From Tachypleus tridentatus (taxonomy: Eukaryota; Arthropoda; Merostomata; Xiphosura; Limulidae): a DNA stretch of 64,000 bases. The translations under genes were made by a program, and so were the position numbers. The notes under the pieces were generated by a model. That model was not told the DNA's origin. It saw only the letters and a list, made by a program, of their open reading frames with translations, and ran no database searches. Positions 1 to 11,857 of this stretch are shown one piece after another. The stretch is taken from the NCBI RefSeq assembly GCF_004210375.1, contig NC_134825.1:64719558-64783557 (forward strand). Direction: 5' to 3'. Numbering within the stretch: position 1 is the first letter of the stretch; each line of letters begins with the position of its first letter.

Positions 1-837
1 ACTCAATCAGTCATCACCAAAGACAGTTCTTAACATTTTGATGATTTCTGTTCCTCCTTTACCATTGTTCACACAAAACTTGATGCAAACACGTTGCTCT
101 TATTTTCTGTTCACTTTTATTACAACAGGGACAAGAGATACGTCTGTCTTTGAACATATTTTTCGCAACATGGGTATAATGTTTGGAGAAATGGCTTATT
201 CGTGGGGTAGATCACTATTTGTACTTTGTACACACCTCAGTGAGGATCAATGTTACACTGACACCTGTAATAGAAGAAGTCTTAGAACTTTTTGATCAAA
301 CCTCGTGTATATTCTGTCATATTTTTTCTGTTTATTTTCCTGTTTCTCATTATTTCCACCAAATGTTTATCTCACTTCAAACAAATTTGACCTTTAAGTT
401 GTTTTTCATACTAGTTATTTATATGAAAATAACCGCCATAACTTACACCAGTGTTATAGCAGTTTGTATATTGACGGGTTAGTTTTGATTATTCGGAAAA
501 ATAATGCAACGTACAATCTCCCTAATGTCAATTACTTAAAGTGATTATTTCTTCGACTGTACTGTGCAAAGTTGATAGGCTTAGCCCACATACAAAACTA
601 AACAGTCACTGGTTAAACTTGTTATTGATTAAATCATTCAGTAAGCGATCTTTAACACAATAACAGATTCAATAACTGACCGCTGTTTTATTGACCGAAT
701 AAGCAATTTACAGATTAATTTGTTGTTATTTTTATACATCAGAATATTTTTTCCACAAAATCGCCAGCAAATTGAAAACGTCAGTCACGTCCCCATATTC
801 AGGAATCTATAGACATCACACAACACAAAGTCGTTAT
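1..837. other. No supported gene
   Basis: AT-rich. The minus strand near 60-240 has a Cys-rich reading (KDRRISCPCCNKSEQK) that vaguely recalls a transposase zinc ribbon but is too short and broken to call. The CLCA exons missing here may lie further left. Confidence 0.4.
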
Positions 838-1112
838 GTTTGTTTGTTTTTGAATTTCGCGCAATGCTACACGAGGGCTATCTGCTCTAGCCGTCCCTAA
901 TTTAGCAGTGTAAGACTAGAGGAAAGGCAGCTAGTCATCACCACCCACCACCAACTCTTGGGATATTATTTTACCAACGAATAGTGGGATTGACCATAAC
1001 ATTATAACACCCCCACGGCTGAAAGGGCGAGCATGTTTGGTGTGACGAGGATTCGAACCCGCGACCCTCAGATTACGAGTCAAGTGCTTTAACCACCTAG
1101 CCTTGCTGGGCC
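838..1112 (-). mobile_element. SINE family A copy (full length)
   Basis: Family A, about 270 bases. It has a tRNA-like head (GGCCCGGCATGGCCAAGCG, box B GGTTCGAATCC), a central part with GTTGGCGGTGGGTGGTGATG, a tail AGCTTTGTGCGAAATTC and a short A/CAAA-rich end. This copy is on the minus strand and runs from its tail at 838 to the head at 1112. No clear target-site duplication is seen. Confidence 0.9.
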
Positions 1113-1254
1113 TAACTCGTTGGAAGCCTCAAAAATTTCTTCGCTAGCCTTCTTTTCGCGAGTTGCAACTGCATATCAAGCAGGTCCTTGGGTCTCAAAA
1201 GTGTTTTATGAATCTTAAAAGTGGGTATATGCGCACTGAGACGATACCATAATA

Positions 1255-2980
1255 CAGTAAAACGTGTCTAAGCTGGAAACTGCATAGGTCGGAAACCTGT
1301 ACGCGCCGGATATAACGAAAGATTGCAGCATTGTTTTAAGATTTCTCTTATAAAAGGCCCTCTATATGGCGAAACTATCTTTCACCTACCTCATCTATCA
1401 ACAAATCGAATTAGAACCTGAGTAAGGCGGAAAAATGTTTTTGATTGATATTTTATTTAGATATTAATAAAGTATTGTTTAATTAATAATTTGTTTAAAT
1501 ATTAATAATTTTTCGGACATTTTGTTGCAGTAGGTATTGGTTAAACATATTCTGTTCTTTTTTCTGCCGTCATTATTTTTGCAGTTAAATTAGATTCATG
1601 ATTTCTGGAAATATTTTTGTTTTTTAGTGCAAAATTCTACTCTTTAAATAATTAACACGAATAAGGTAAATTCCTATTTTCCCTAATTTTAAAATTAAAT
1701 TTAAAATTTTAGAGAAAATTTATCATGGGTAATAGGTAAAACTGAAAATTCACGCTGTTTCAAAAACTTAAGGAAGGATCGACTTTCCGTGGAATGGAAA
1801 GCGAATAACAAAGCGTGGATAACAAGTGCCATATTCGAGGAACTTTTGAACAAATTTCTACCTCCATGTACAACATCAGTTCTACAACCACTAGATAATG
1901 GAATTATACAGTGTATAAAGCTGAAATACAGAAAACTAATGTTTCAGCATATTATTGCAAACATGGACGACTGTAAGAGAACATCTGAAATGACCATGTA
2001 AATTGATGTGTTAAATGCAATTGCATTCTTTAACTCATTCAATCAAATATTATTCTTGATAATGGCGGAGATTGTGGAGAAGTTGTTTCTTATGACAATT
2101 CTAGTGAAATCCAAACTCTGATTGTGAAGATTGATGCAGATTATTCTGTGAACGCGGAAAGTTTTGTGAACGTTGACAGGAATATTTTAACAGAAACTGA
2201 TGAAATTGACTTAAAATCTATAATAGAATCGCAAGATGGTTACAGTGTGAGATGTTCAGAAGATGAATAAAATGGAAAAGATAGTGAGGAAATAGAAATT
2301 CCTACTTCACATTAACGCTATCAAATTGTATGCAAAAATGAACTTCGTGAAAAGGCCGTAGAATTGGCGTTCTCTTTTAACCGCAAGAGAAAGGCCATTG
2401 AAAACCGAAACAGTTGAAACTGGACACTTTCTTCAAATAAATTTGATTAAGATTTTGTTTACTTAAGTGTATTTTGAATGTTTATTTTTGTTCTTATTCC
2501 AATAGATATAGCATAAACAGTATAATAACTTTATTCACAAATTATTTACTTCCCTTGAGTCAAGCAAGTATAACATTCCACTCAAAAATTATACATACTT
2601 ATGGTTTGTTTGTTTGTTTGGGAATTTCGCACAAAGCTACTTGAGGGCTATCTGTGCTAGCCGTCCCTAATTTAGCAGTGTAAGACTAGAGAGAAGGCAG
2701 CTAATCATCACCACCCACCGCCAACTCTTGGGCTAATCTTTTACCAACGAATAGTGGGATTGACCGTCACATTATACACCCCCACGGCTGGGAGGGCGAG
2801 CATGTTTAGCGCGACGCGGCCGCGAACCCGCGGATCACGAGTCGCACGCCTTACGCGCTAGGCCATGCCGAGCCTACATACTTATGGAAATACATGTTCA
2901 CTATGTCTAACCCAGAAAACCTACTTGTGCCAGAAATTTTACTCGGTCCCGTGCGATTCCGTCTCAGAGAGGTTTTAATG
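1255..2980 (+). mobile_element. Tigger/pogo-like DNA transposon, decayed, with SINE insertion
   Basis: The ends are inverted: CAGTAAAACGTGTCTAAGC at the left and, read on the minus strand from 2980, CATTAAAACCTCTCTGAGAC. TA dinucleotides flank both (1253-1254 and 2981-2982), as Tc1/mariner-superfamily elements require. The plus-strand frame at 1789-2001 encodes the end of a CENP-B/Tigger-type DDE domain, with LPPCTTSVLQPLDNGII containing the conserved Asp. The frame after it (about 2040-2450) is the acidic C-terminal region (ILTETDEIDLKSIIESQDGY) and is interrupted by stops. The N-terminal DNA-binding part is missing. A family A SINE sits at 2605-2874. A second copy of the C-terminal region lies at about 31373-32015. 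Confidence 0.75.
2605..2874 (-). mobile_element. SINE family A copy with perfect 13-bp TSD
   Basis: A full-length minus-strand copy inside the Tigger-like element. TACATACTTATGG occurs at 2592-2604 and again at 2875-2887, a perfect 13-bp target-site duplication, so the insertion is young relative to its host. Confidence 0.95.
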
Positions 2981-3613
2981 TATGCGTCTCTGGGCACAAA
3001 ATATAAGCTATTTTTAATATTTCATAAGTGCATTTATCATAAGTTTGGTCCTGCCTCTCCATCTCTATGTACGCCGCTAATTAGAAACATTTTTTAAAGT
3101 TGTTTGTTCCTTTTAGAAATTTCGCGCAAAACTGCAGAAAGACGAACTGTGCATATCGCACACGGCCACAAAGTGCGGAGCAAGTTTTACGGCAAAAAAG
3201 TGAATAATAATAATATTAATAATTAATTATTAGATTCACAATGAAAGAAGCTGCAAGTGGGGGAAAGCTCCCGCCCTCTCACTCGTAATACCATAACTCT
3301 ACTTTTTTTAGTTTAAATAAAAATAAAAATTAAACGTCGTGCGCATGGAAATTTATGAAAAAAAATGTCCACAGTTATTTTTCATTAAAATGTTGTAAAT
3401 GAATGTAAGGTTAGCGGCAAGTTTATGAACTCACAAAGCTTAGATCCGGGGTTTATTTCCTTATGGTGCGCTGCGCTAAAACAAACGTATAATTGTCCCA
3501 AATAATGTGTTCTGTAAAATAAATAAAAGTTATAATTCTAAACCCAGCATATCGAAATTTCAGTTGCACAAAATTCCATTCCATGATGTTATTTTAATAA
3601 TAATAATAATATA

Positions 3614-4519
3614 CGAGGGCTGTTCAAAAAATACGCGGACTGACGTCATAAAACAAAATGTACTTTATTTAGAAGTTACAGGTCTGGGACTCCTTCAAAG
3701 TACTCTCCTCCCCAACGCACACACTTATCCCAACGGTGTTTCCACTTGTTGAAACAGTCCTGGTACGCTTCTTTTGTAATGTCCTCCAGCTCCTTCGTCG
3801 CATTTGCCTTAATCTCGGGAATCGTCTCAAATCTTCTTCCTTTCAAGGGTCTTTTGAGTTTGGGGAACAAGAAAAAATCGTAAGGAGCAAGGTCAGGTGA
3901 GTAGGGGGGTGGGGAAGAACAGTGATCGAGTGTTTGGCCAAAAACTCACGAGTTCTGAGGGCTGAATTTCGCAGCAACGCGGTGCATCTTCAATTTTTCG
4001 ATCAAAATCTCGTAACAAGATCCAACTGATATCCCACACTCTTCAGCAAGCTCCCTAACAGTCAAACGTCGATTTGCCCGCACCAGGGTGTTGATTTTGT
4101 CGACATGTGGGTCGTCAGTTGACGTGGAAGGACGTCCAGGACGCTCATCATCTTCAATGGACTGTCGACCATCCTTAAAACGTTCATGCCACTTGAAACA
4201 TGCCGTACGCTTCATAGCAACATCACCGTAAGCCGTGTTAAGCATAGCAAAAGTTTCAGTCGCAGATTTTCCAAGTTTAACACAAAATTTCACAGCAAGT
4301 CGTTGCTCCTTCAGGTCATTCATTCTGAAATCCGCCAAACGAAAAAATCGCACTTCACTTAAAACCGCGTAGCTAATACACAAATGAAGATATCTGCAAT
4401 CGGGAAATGGCGTCGTAATCAGCTAATCTGTGCAAACCTAGCGACACCAAGCGGATTCTCCTGGAACCAACTGGAGCCGCGCAATTCAAAAAGTCCGCCT
4501 ATTTTTTGAACAGCCCTCG
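3614..4519 (-). mobile_element. Internally deleted mariner-family transposon
   Basis: Inverted ends CGAGGGCTGTTCAAAAAATA (3614 onward) and its complement ending at 4519 agree at about 27 of 28 positions; TA dinucleotides flank both sides (3612-3613, 4520-4521). On the minus strand, 4383-3946 encodes the N-terminal HTH half of a mariner transposase (RTACFKWHERFKDGRQSIED, DERPGRPSTS). A frame at 3870-3676 encodes the C-terminus (FPKLKRPLKGRRFETI), preceded by remains of the SPDLAP catalytic segment. The central catalytic part is missing: the element is about 0.9 kb where full mariners are about 1.3 kb. It is therefore non-autonomous. It lies about 65 bases beyond the last recognised CLCA exon, inside what should be a CLCA intron. 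Confidence 0.88.
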
Positions 4520-4585
4520 TATCTTATTTTGGTATAGTTATATGCAATTCAACATACATAAAAAATTATTAACACATATACTTAC

Positions 4586-7500
4586 TGAACTTTGTACGAG
4601 ACATTAGTGTTCGTACAGGACGTGACGTATATAGATTCTCTCTTTCCTGGAATTCCATAATACAATGGGTAAATAATATCATTTGCATAACCAATTTCGT
4701 CGAATACACCATAGCGGTACTTCGCCCATTGACGTGCAAATGCTTGGCCTAAAAATAGAAACGTATATAAATATATTATTAAAATAATTTACTTGCTATA
4801 CAATGTAAGTTATATAAATTTTGTGATGCTGGAGTGATTTTTCAAATCACATATTAGGCATAGAAACAGTACACGCACTTAATTAATAATATTCTATTTA
4901 AACTGCTCAACAATTTCACAGTCTCTTACGATAAGCCATGATGAAACATAGCTGATACGGTTCTACATGGCGCTACACTGAGGATTTCAGTGTCAATACG
5001 TCATATCTGTAATACGTGTTGTCAATAATGTAATTAAACTAATAAATTGACGCTTGGGGAAAGATGTTGGTGTAACGGAATACAGTTTTTTTTTCTAAAT
5101 ATTCGAATTGCAACTCAATATGTGATCAAGAACAAAAAAAGAAATTTTATGTATATTTTGTATTTATTGTTACAAAATTAACTAAAACGATCGCAAGCAA
5201 CGAAACTGAAGCCAAAGTTTCAGACAATATCATCAGAGGGAATTATTTAGACAGTGTATTAAATACTAAATCATTTTATGAGTCAGCCAGTTAAACAAAT
5301 AGTGAGTTAGTTACTGTGATCAGTGTTATGCATATATGTTGGGTTTGTACTGCAGATATGAGAACAAATTTAACAAGTGGGTGTTCGGCTTCATTTGTGA
5401 GTTAAACCTATCAATGAACGTACTTTATACTGTTGTAAGTCTTGCACACTACTATCTCAGGAATGAATGTTCTTCTTACCGTTAAGTTTTGTTTGTTTTG
5501 AATTTTGCGCAAAGCTACACGAAGGTTATCTGCAGTGCAAGACTAGAGGGAGGGTCGCTAGTCATCATCATCCACTGCCAACTCTTACCAACGAATAGTG
5601 GGACTGACCGCCATAGTATAACGCCCCCACAGTTGAAAGGGCGAGCATGTTTGGTGTGACCAGGATTTGAATCTGAGACCCTCAGATTACAAGTCGAGTG
5701 CCTTAACAACTTGGCCATGCCAGGCCTTTTACTGTTAACTGGACTGGACTTTATGTTATAAAATAACGAAATAAAACCCACCCACTGGCAAAAACTATTA
5801 CATAAATATGTAATAAGTAGGTTCTTCAACGTTGTGCATTTTTTTATTTTAAGTTTCACAACCTCATGTAATTATACCATTACAGAGCATTGCATTTGCA
5901 AACACCTCAAAATATAGAAAGAACAATCTATCGCAATGACAATCTATCTAAAAATCATGTTAAAATACAAAGTACATAATCTCGAGCTTCGTACGTGATA
6001 TTAATCGAATGAGTGGAGATATTTGTGGAATAATAAATATGGCACATTGTATTTGCATCACATCCAACATAAAAGACACATTGTATTTGCACCACATCCA
6101 ACATAAAAGAAGAATTATAGAAACTGAAAGAAAAATACTGGTACAAATTTAACTGCCAATTAAAGTAATGAAGATAATATTAGAAAAAAAACACACTGAA
6201 AAATACAAAATACCTGCATTAGTCTAACAATAATCAATTACATAAAAAATATATTGTTATCCAGTTTGCAGGTTGTAAAACTAAACATGTTGAAAAATTG
6301 TGAACATGTTAAAGTAGCAATATATTCAACAAGCATAAACTGTTTTCTGTTTTGCAATTATTTTAAAATTAATTGATATATTATTTCATTTTTAGATCAA
6401 GATCTGTTAATGTAGTTCGTGGCACGTGATTTCCATTTTGTAATGAATTTAACATGTAAAGGTGTAAAATTCAATTACATAAAAATAAGTTATTTAAAAA
6501 AGCAATAAACTTGATACTTATACCTCCTGATTTAAACTTTGGATGATTTGCGGTGAGAGATTCTAGTTCTGATAGGTAAGTCTTTGTAATCTGTATATAT
6601 TTTCCTGGTATACCACAACCTCTGTATTGAAGAGTATGAGGCATGTCTCCAAACACACCTCCCTTTGGTTCTATAAAGATATCCGCCAGCTGGTACAACT
6701 CTATTTCAGGTGAATGTACTTTCACTCCTGGAAGGAAGTTCCAGTTTTCTGAACTCGGCTTCCAGGATTTGGGAATCAAGATTGTAACTTTCCCTAACTG
6801 AGTTTTCTTTTTTGTTACCTCAAATAAGCTTTCTGATCCTCTAGTGAGAAAAACCTGCACAAAATATAAATATTTGAAGAAGTAAGCCTACGGTACCTTG
6901 TAAAGTGGTTCAATTGCTTAAAAAAACACACCCTTCCCTAGTGGCACAGAGGTATGTCTACGGACTTACAATGCTGGAACCGGGTTTCTTTACCCATGGA
7001 AGCAGTAGACAGATAGCCCATTATGTAGCTTTTTACTTAATACAATAACAAACGCAAAATATAAATGTAATTAGGTTATTTTAACTGTTGCATAAAACAT
7101 AATCACAAACAAGTTAAAGTATTCGTTATTATTTTATCAGAGTTTCATAATCTATTTCTATTAGCATCAATGAAACTTTCAACAAATTTTACGTCTTTCT
7201 GTCCTCGTAGCTTAGTAGCAAGTCTAAGAGTTTATAGCACCATAATCGGACATTTCATTGTATAGCTTTCTGCTTGATAACAAACAAAACATTTATGTGA
7301 GACATTAGCTATGATTATTGGAGGATTGGAACAGAAAACGTATACTAATTTAATTTTCTACAATGAACTGAACTTATTTTTTTTCGAAAAATCACTTAAT
7401 GTTGTGAGCATCGTTCGCAATGCTACAACGTAGGTGTCGCCATCAGGGATTGATTCATCAGGCTTGAATACTCACCTTTTGAACTTCAACTAAATTTTAA

Positions 7501-10500
7501 TAGAAACGGAAGATTAAAGCTAAAATTTTGAAAAATAACTTTTGAACATAGTCTTAACCATTTTGTGGTCACAATCCGTTTCGTTTCCAACGGGTTTCTT
7601 CAATTTGACTTACTGTCAATCTCGAACATCCGACATTGTAGCGCCCGCGTCGCGCTAAACATGCTCGCCCTCCCAGCCGTGGGGGTGTATAATGTGACGG
7701 TCAATCCCACTATTCGTTGGTAAAAGAGTAGCCCAAGAGTTGGCGGTGGGTGGTGATGACTAGCTGCCTTCCCTCTAGTCTTACACTGCTAAATTAGGGA
7801 CAGCTAGCACAGATAGCCCTCGAGTAGCTTTGTGCGAAATTCCCAAACAAACAAACAAACCGACATTGTAATAAGTTGCTAGTAGGAAAGTAGTTTCGAA
7901 GTTGTAGTCGATTTTACTTCTTTCTACCACGGGGAATCGAGCCCCATGTTTTAGCTTTGAAGTTACCGAAAACTTAGAACCACTAATGGCCATTTCTTAC
8001 ATCGTTTAAGTTGTTTATACTGCACAAAATTCTTAAGTAAATGTGAAAGATTATGTTAAAAAATGTTAACGAAAAATCAAATATTCTGTTCTACAACCAT
8101 GACGAGACACAACTAGTTATTAAGTAATATCAATGGCACCAGAAATAATTTTTTATTCAAAACAAGTGCCAGGTGATAACGCGTGACCTGATACACAAAT
8201 ATAGTTGATAATGTCACAGTCAAAATATCCAAAACTCTGTTGATTTCTTAGTTGATTTAAACCATATGTTTTATTTTTAGATGATACTACTAGCGATGGT
8301 ACTGTACAATTCGTTGTTTTCGATGAAACTGAAATCTAATATATGAAAAAGAAGGAAAAATGCCTACACGAAAGCTTATGTTGGCTTTCGACAGGTATAT
8401 TTAACTAATACAATACTTGTTATGGGCACCATTAACTCTAAAATAAAATAAAAATTAATTGATTAAACTCGAAAACCAAATTTACTAACTTTGTGTGTCT
8501 GCTACTAAGCACCAAACTACACAGTAACCTATCGATGTGTTATTCACTACACAAGATCGAATCCCGTACTTTATCCTTGTAAACCCTCAAGCTAAACGCT
8601 TAAGGCCATAAACACCAATGTGTGTTTTCTTTTTGCAAAGCCACATCGGGCTATCTGTTGAGCCAACCGAGGGATATCGAACCCCTGATTTTAGTGTTGT
8701 AAATCTGGAAACATACCTCTGTACTAGTGTGGGCATAAACAACAAAGTACACCAACAGCTTTAATGTTCTAGAGAACTAGTAATCATTTCTTAACATATA
8801 ATCATCCTTCAATTTCCATCTTTACATGTTGTTTAAACTAATAGCGCTTTCAGTTAATATTTTGTAGTTGTACTACATCACAAGTATAGTGGAAGCACCC
8901 CTAACATACAAATATGATGTCGCTAGCAGGGTTCTGTATTAATCAGTTTATATGATCAGTCGTCGGCTGTAGTCTATTCGTGTACAACGTAGGAGAAAAA
9001 AATCCCTTTTAAATAATCTTAAAGATTTTATTCACTGAAACTGTTAGAAACTGTTAAATTCAAGTTATCATAACAACTATAACACTGAATATTTTGGTGT
9101 AAAGGGCGCTCACCTCACAATCTGCTGTTTGCTGGATTGAAATTTGAGCAAACACGCTCGCCCTTTCAATCGTGGTGACGTTATTATGTATTGATCAACC
9201 CAAGTATTCGTTGAGGAGGATTATAAAAGTAACTTAAGAGTTGCTGGTTGGTAATACCAACCGGTTGCCTTTCCTATGGTCAGTAGTTCAAAATTAGGTT
9301 TCAGTCGACGAAAAATAGACTTAGTATCTTTGCCATAAACAAACAAAAAAGCAACATTAAATACAAATTATTTTAAAATAAAATAATAGTATGTTTTTTT
9401 ATACTTAAGCGCAAAGCTCAACTTGGAACCCTCCTACACCCCAACTGGCTCTTGGATAACTCTTACTGCTTATAACGCAACCTAACAAATATAGATACCC
9501 GTGGTGGACAAAGCACAGAAAAAAAACCTTTGTGTAGCTTTGTTCTTAACCCCAAACAAAGAAATAATTTGTTATTACCTACTGTTTGTTTGTTTAGAAT
9601 TAAGCACAAAGCTACACAATGGACAATCTGTTCTCTGTTCATAGTAGGTATAGAAACCCGATTTCTAGTGCTGTAAGTCTGTTGTGCTACAGATGCCAGT
9701 AAACAGTACGAATATGGATTTCATCAACAAGCTATTGTCTTCATGTTGTTTCAAGACGTTTTCAGTGAGAAGTTTCTCTCATGAATACATAATATTGGAA
9801 ATAATTGATTCATATTTAACATTTTATAACTTTTACTTATATTATATATATGAGTTAAAATAAATAAGGTACGATTTTACTTTGAATTATAAATATATAT
9901 ATTATTATAGTCCATTATTCAGGATATATCACGTGTTTTCTATTTTTCTTCTATCACCAATTTACTTATACCCTACTCAGAGCAAAGCAGATGATAGTTT
10001 TAAGAAATTTAAATTTGGCTGTAACTAAGGTAGCGATATACGAAACACATAGTTTTATATATATACACATACATCACACGCACAGAAATAAACAGCATAA
10101 CACTTTGAATCACCGAGTCTGTATATTTAGTTATAGGGATAAGTGGACATAACATGACCTTGTTCGCCTCCCTTTGCCACTCGAAACATGTTGTTGAATT
10201 AATTCTGGAAACCTCCATTTTACATGTAAGAAGTGTTTTATTGTAAAAATTAATATTTCAAACAGAAAGTCAAAATTCTGAAGAGCATGGCCATTCAAGA
10301 AAACTATTTTTAAAATTCAAAATACTGGTTTCGTATTCAGATTTAAATAATACCCTAATATCATCAGATTACCTAAATTTAGGAACTTGAGTTAGATAAT
10401 ACTTGTACAAGAATAGTTATGTTAAATTAAATAAACTATCAAATTAAAATAATGTTTAAAAACTACCTGAATCTTATTAATTATGTTCCCAATATCACTG

Positions 10501-10652
10501 CTCGCTGTGCTTTTGTTCTCATACAGATATGGAGAGAGTGCTATGACTGTACCATCATACTTATTGTCAATCAATTTCACATCACTTGACGAAATCGCGA
10601 CAGCCAAGCACATGAAAATAAATCCTGTTAAATATTCTCTCGTAGTCCACAT
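4586..10652 (-). CDS. CLCA-type calcium-activated chloride channel regulator, 5' exons (partial)
   Basis: Three coding exons on the minus strand: 10652-10467, 6854-6524 and 4748-4586, with GT-AG borders and compatible phases, giving about 226 residues. Exon 1 opens with a hydrophobic signal peptide (about residues 5-22), then VKLIDNKYDGTVIALSP, which matches the start of the CLCA N-terminal domain. Exon 2 has VTILIPKSWK and HTLQYRGCGIPGKYI, both CLCA landmarks. Exon 3 has GQAFARQWAKYRYGVFDE, where the family has a metalloprotease segment of the form AFVHEWAHLRWGVFDE. CLCA proteins are secreted or membrane-attached, usually about 900 residues, cleave themselves through this site and modulate chloride channels. 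Here the three HExxH residues are Arg, Gln and Lys, so proteolysis is unlikely (inference). The VWA domain and C-terminus are not in the window; they probably lie beyond its left edge. Family assignment is strong; completeness and activity are unknown. Confidence 0.85.
5486..5726 (-). mobile_element. SINE family A copy, degenerate
   Basis: A minus-strand copy with internal losses in the tail and central domain. It lies in the CLCA intron between exons 2 and 3. The flanks TTACCGTTAA and TTTACTGTTAA look like an eroded target duplication. Confidence 0.85.
6042..6111. repeat. 34-bp tandem duplication
   Basis: Units 6043-6076 and 6077-6110 (starting CACATTGTATTTGCA) differ at one base. It lies in a CLCA intron. 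Confidence 0.85.
6931..7053 (+). mobile_element. SINE family C copy
   Basis: Family C is a short tRNA-derived SINE of about 120 bases, with GGCACAGAGGTATGTCTACGG near the start, a box-B-like ACCGGGTTTC and a tail AGATAGCCCATTATGTAGC followed by TTAATACAATAAC. It lies in the CLCA intron. Confidence 0.75.
7201..7290 (+). mobile_element. SINE family C copy, degenerate
   Basis: Retains CCTCGTAGCTTAGTAGCAAG and a tail TTGTATAGCTTTCTGCTT followed by ATAACAAACAAAAC. The middle is eroded. Confidence 0.5.
7641..7859 (+). mobile_element. SINE family A copy, 5'-truncated, perfect 11-bp TSD
   Basis: It starts just after the tRNA-like head and runs to an (AAAC)n tail. CCGACATTGTA flanks it at 7630-7640 and 7860-7870, a perfect duplication. 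A truncated 5' end with intact duplications is typical of target-primed reverse transcription. Confidence 0.93.
8619..8730 (-). mobile_element. SINE family B copy
   Basis: Family B is a tRNA-derived SINE of about 125 bases with box B GGTTCGATTCCC, a tail GCCCGATGTGGCTTTGCTAT and a (CA)n end. This is a diverged minus-strand copy. The flanks at 8604-8618 and 8731-8745 agree at 13 of 15 positions, an aged target duplication. Confidence 0.8.
9104..9350 (+). mobile_element. SINE family A copy, old and degenerate
   Basis: Recognisable by AAACACGCTCGCCCTTTCAA, GTATTCGTTG, GTTGCCTTTCCTATGG and the AACAAAC-like end. The head is nearly unrecognisable. Confidence 0.6.
9490..9575 (+). mobile_element. 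SINE family C fragment
   Basis: Retains ATAGATACCCGTGGTGGACA, AAGCACAG and TTTGTGTAGCTTTGTTCTTA. The head is lost. Confidence 0.6.
9583..9692 (-). mobile_element. SINE family C copy
   Basis: A minus-strand copy starting with TTTGTTTGTTTAGAATTAAG and CACAAAGCTACACAATGG, with the head region ending near GTGCTACAGATGCCA. It lies tail-to-tail with the fragment just upstream. Confidence 0.7.
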
Positions 10653-11294
10653 TATTGGCTGTTCTACTGATGTCTATCTTCCTCACAATATGCAATAATC
10701 CAGTCAAACGACGTAACTGCTACAGTTTGAGTAGCTTTCTTCAGATTTGGTTTCAATTTCTTGTTTCATACACACCTTAAAATGTGTATATAATAATGTG
10801 GTTATTCGTTTGAATTCACTGTGCCCAATAGCATGTTGGTATAGTTGCTCGTAACGTCTGAATCAAGATACAAGACCTTCATGTGTACTAAAGGTTGTGA
10901 TAAAAACGTAGAAGTTGCTAGGATACAGCTGATAACCGGATAAAAATGATAAAGTGGTTTATTCTTCACTACAATCTATTACAACGTTTTAGAGCAATGT
11001 GTTTATCAAGATTCCTAACAAAAATAAACACAATTCTTTACAAGACCAATAATGTTACTAAAAGTAACATCCATATAAAACATAATATCGTTAAATATCA
11101 AAACAGCATTTTTACTAATATTATACATATTGAATTAAAGTGGAAATCGAGGTCTAATTATGCAAACATATGTTTTCTTTTCTGTGTGTTTTTTTAGCTA
11201 CTAGTAAAAGCTTATACAAGAATGTGATCGTGTCCTCTCTCTTTCTTTCTGTACATAAATATATAAATATAACTGTTGTCACAAGAAAACAAAC

Positions 11295-11415
11295 CCTCTG
11301 GCACTAATGTAACACATAACATTAGAAGCACCCCCAGTTTCTATACCCATGATGGGTAGAGCACAGATAACCCACTGTGTTGCTTTATGCTTAATTCAAA
11401 ATAACAACAACAGCA
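11295..11415 (+). mobile_element. SINE family C copy
   Basis: Head CTCTGGCACTAATGTAAC, GTTTCTATACCCATGATGGG, GAGCACAGATAACCCACTGT and a tail GCTTAATTCAAAATAAC. Upstream of the CLCA gene. Confidence 0.75.
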
Positions 11416-11857
11416 AAATATTAGAAATAAATTATTATTTGATGTCATCCAACAAACAACGAAAATAACAAATTATCTTCGTAATAACAGCTATATGAGT
11501 TTTCAAGTTAAACCACAAATCGTGGTACGTGTACCTCTGGTGGTACGTTTAGTTATTGTTTGCGTTACACGAAAATATTAATACCGCGATTATACTATCT
11601 TCTTGATTGGGTTCTGGGATATATATAAATATGCGAATGCAGACCTTTATTAGTGTTTGGTTATTGTGCAGAACCTGGTAGAATCTGATTTACTTCGAAC
11701 TTCTTCCTCTCAGAAATGTATATATATATTTATATATAATAGGTATGTACAAATTTTATAATAAAATCAATTTGAGCTACGCCTGTTATACATACTACAT
11801 TCCTTGCTTCTAGACACCATTCGCTAGCATAGACTCGCCAGTGTTTTCTTTCTTTCA

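Noticed and set aside
60-240. Cys-rich reading on the minus strand like a piggyBac-type zinc ribbon
   Set aside because: Too short, split between frames and without recognised ends; similarity not convincing.
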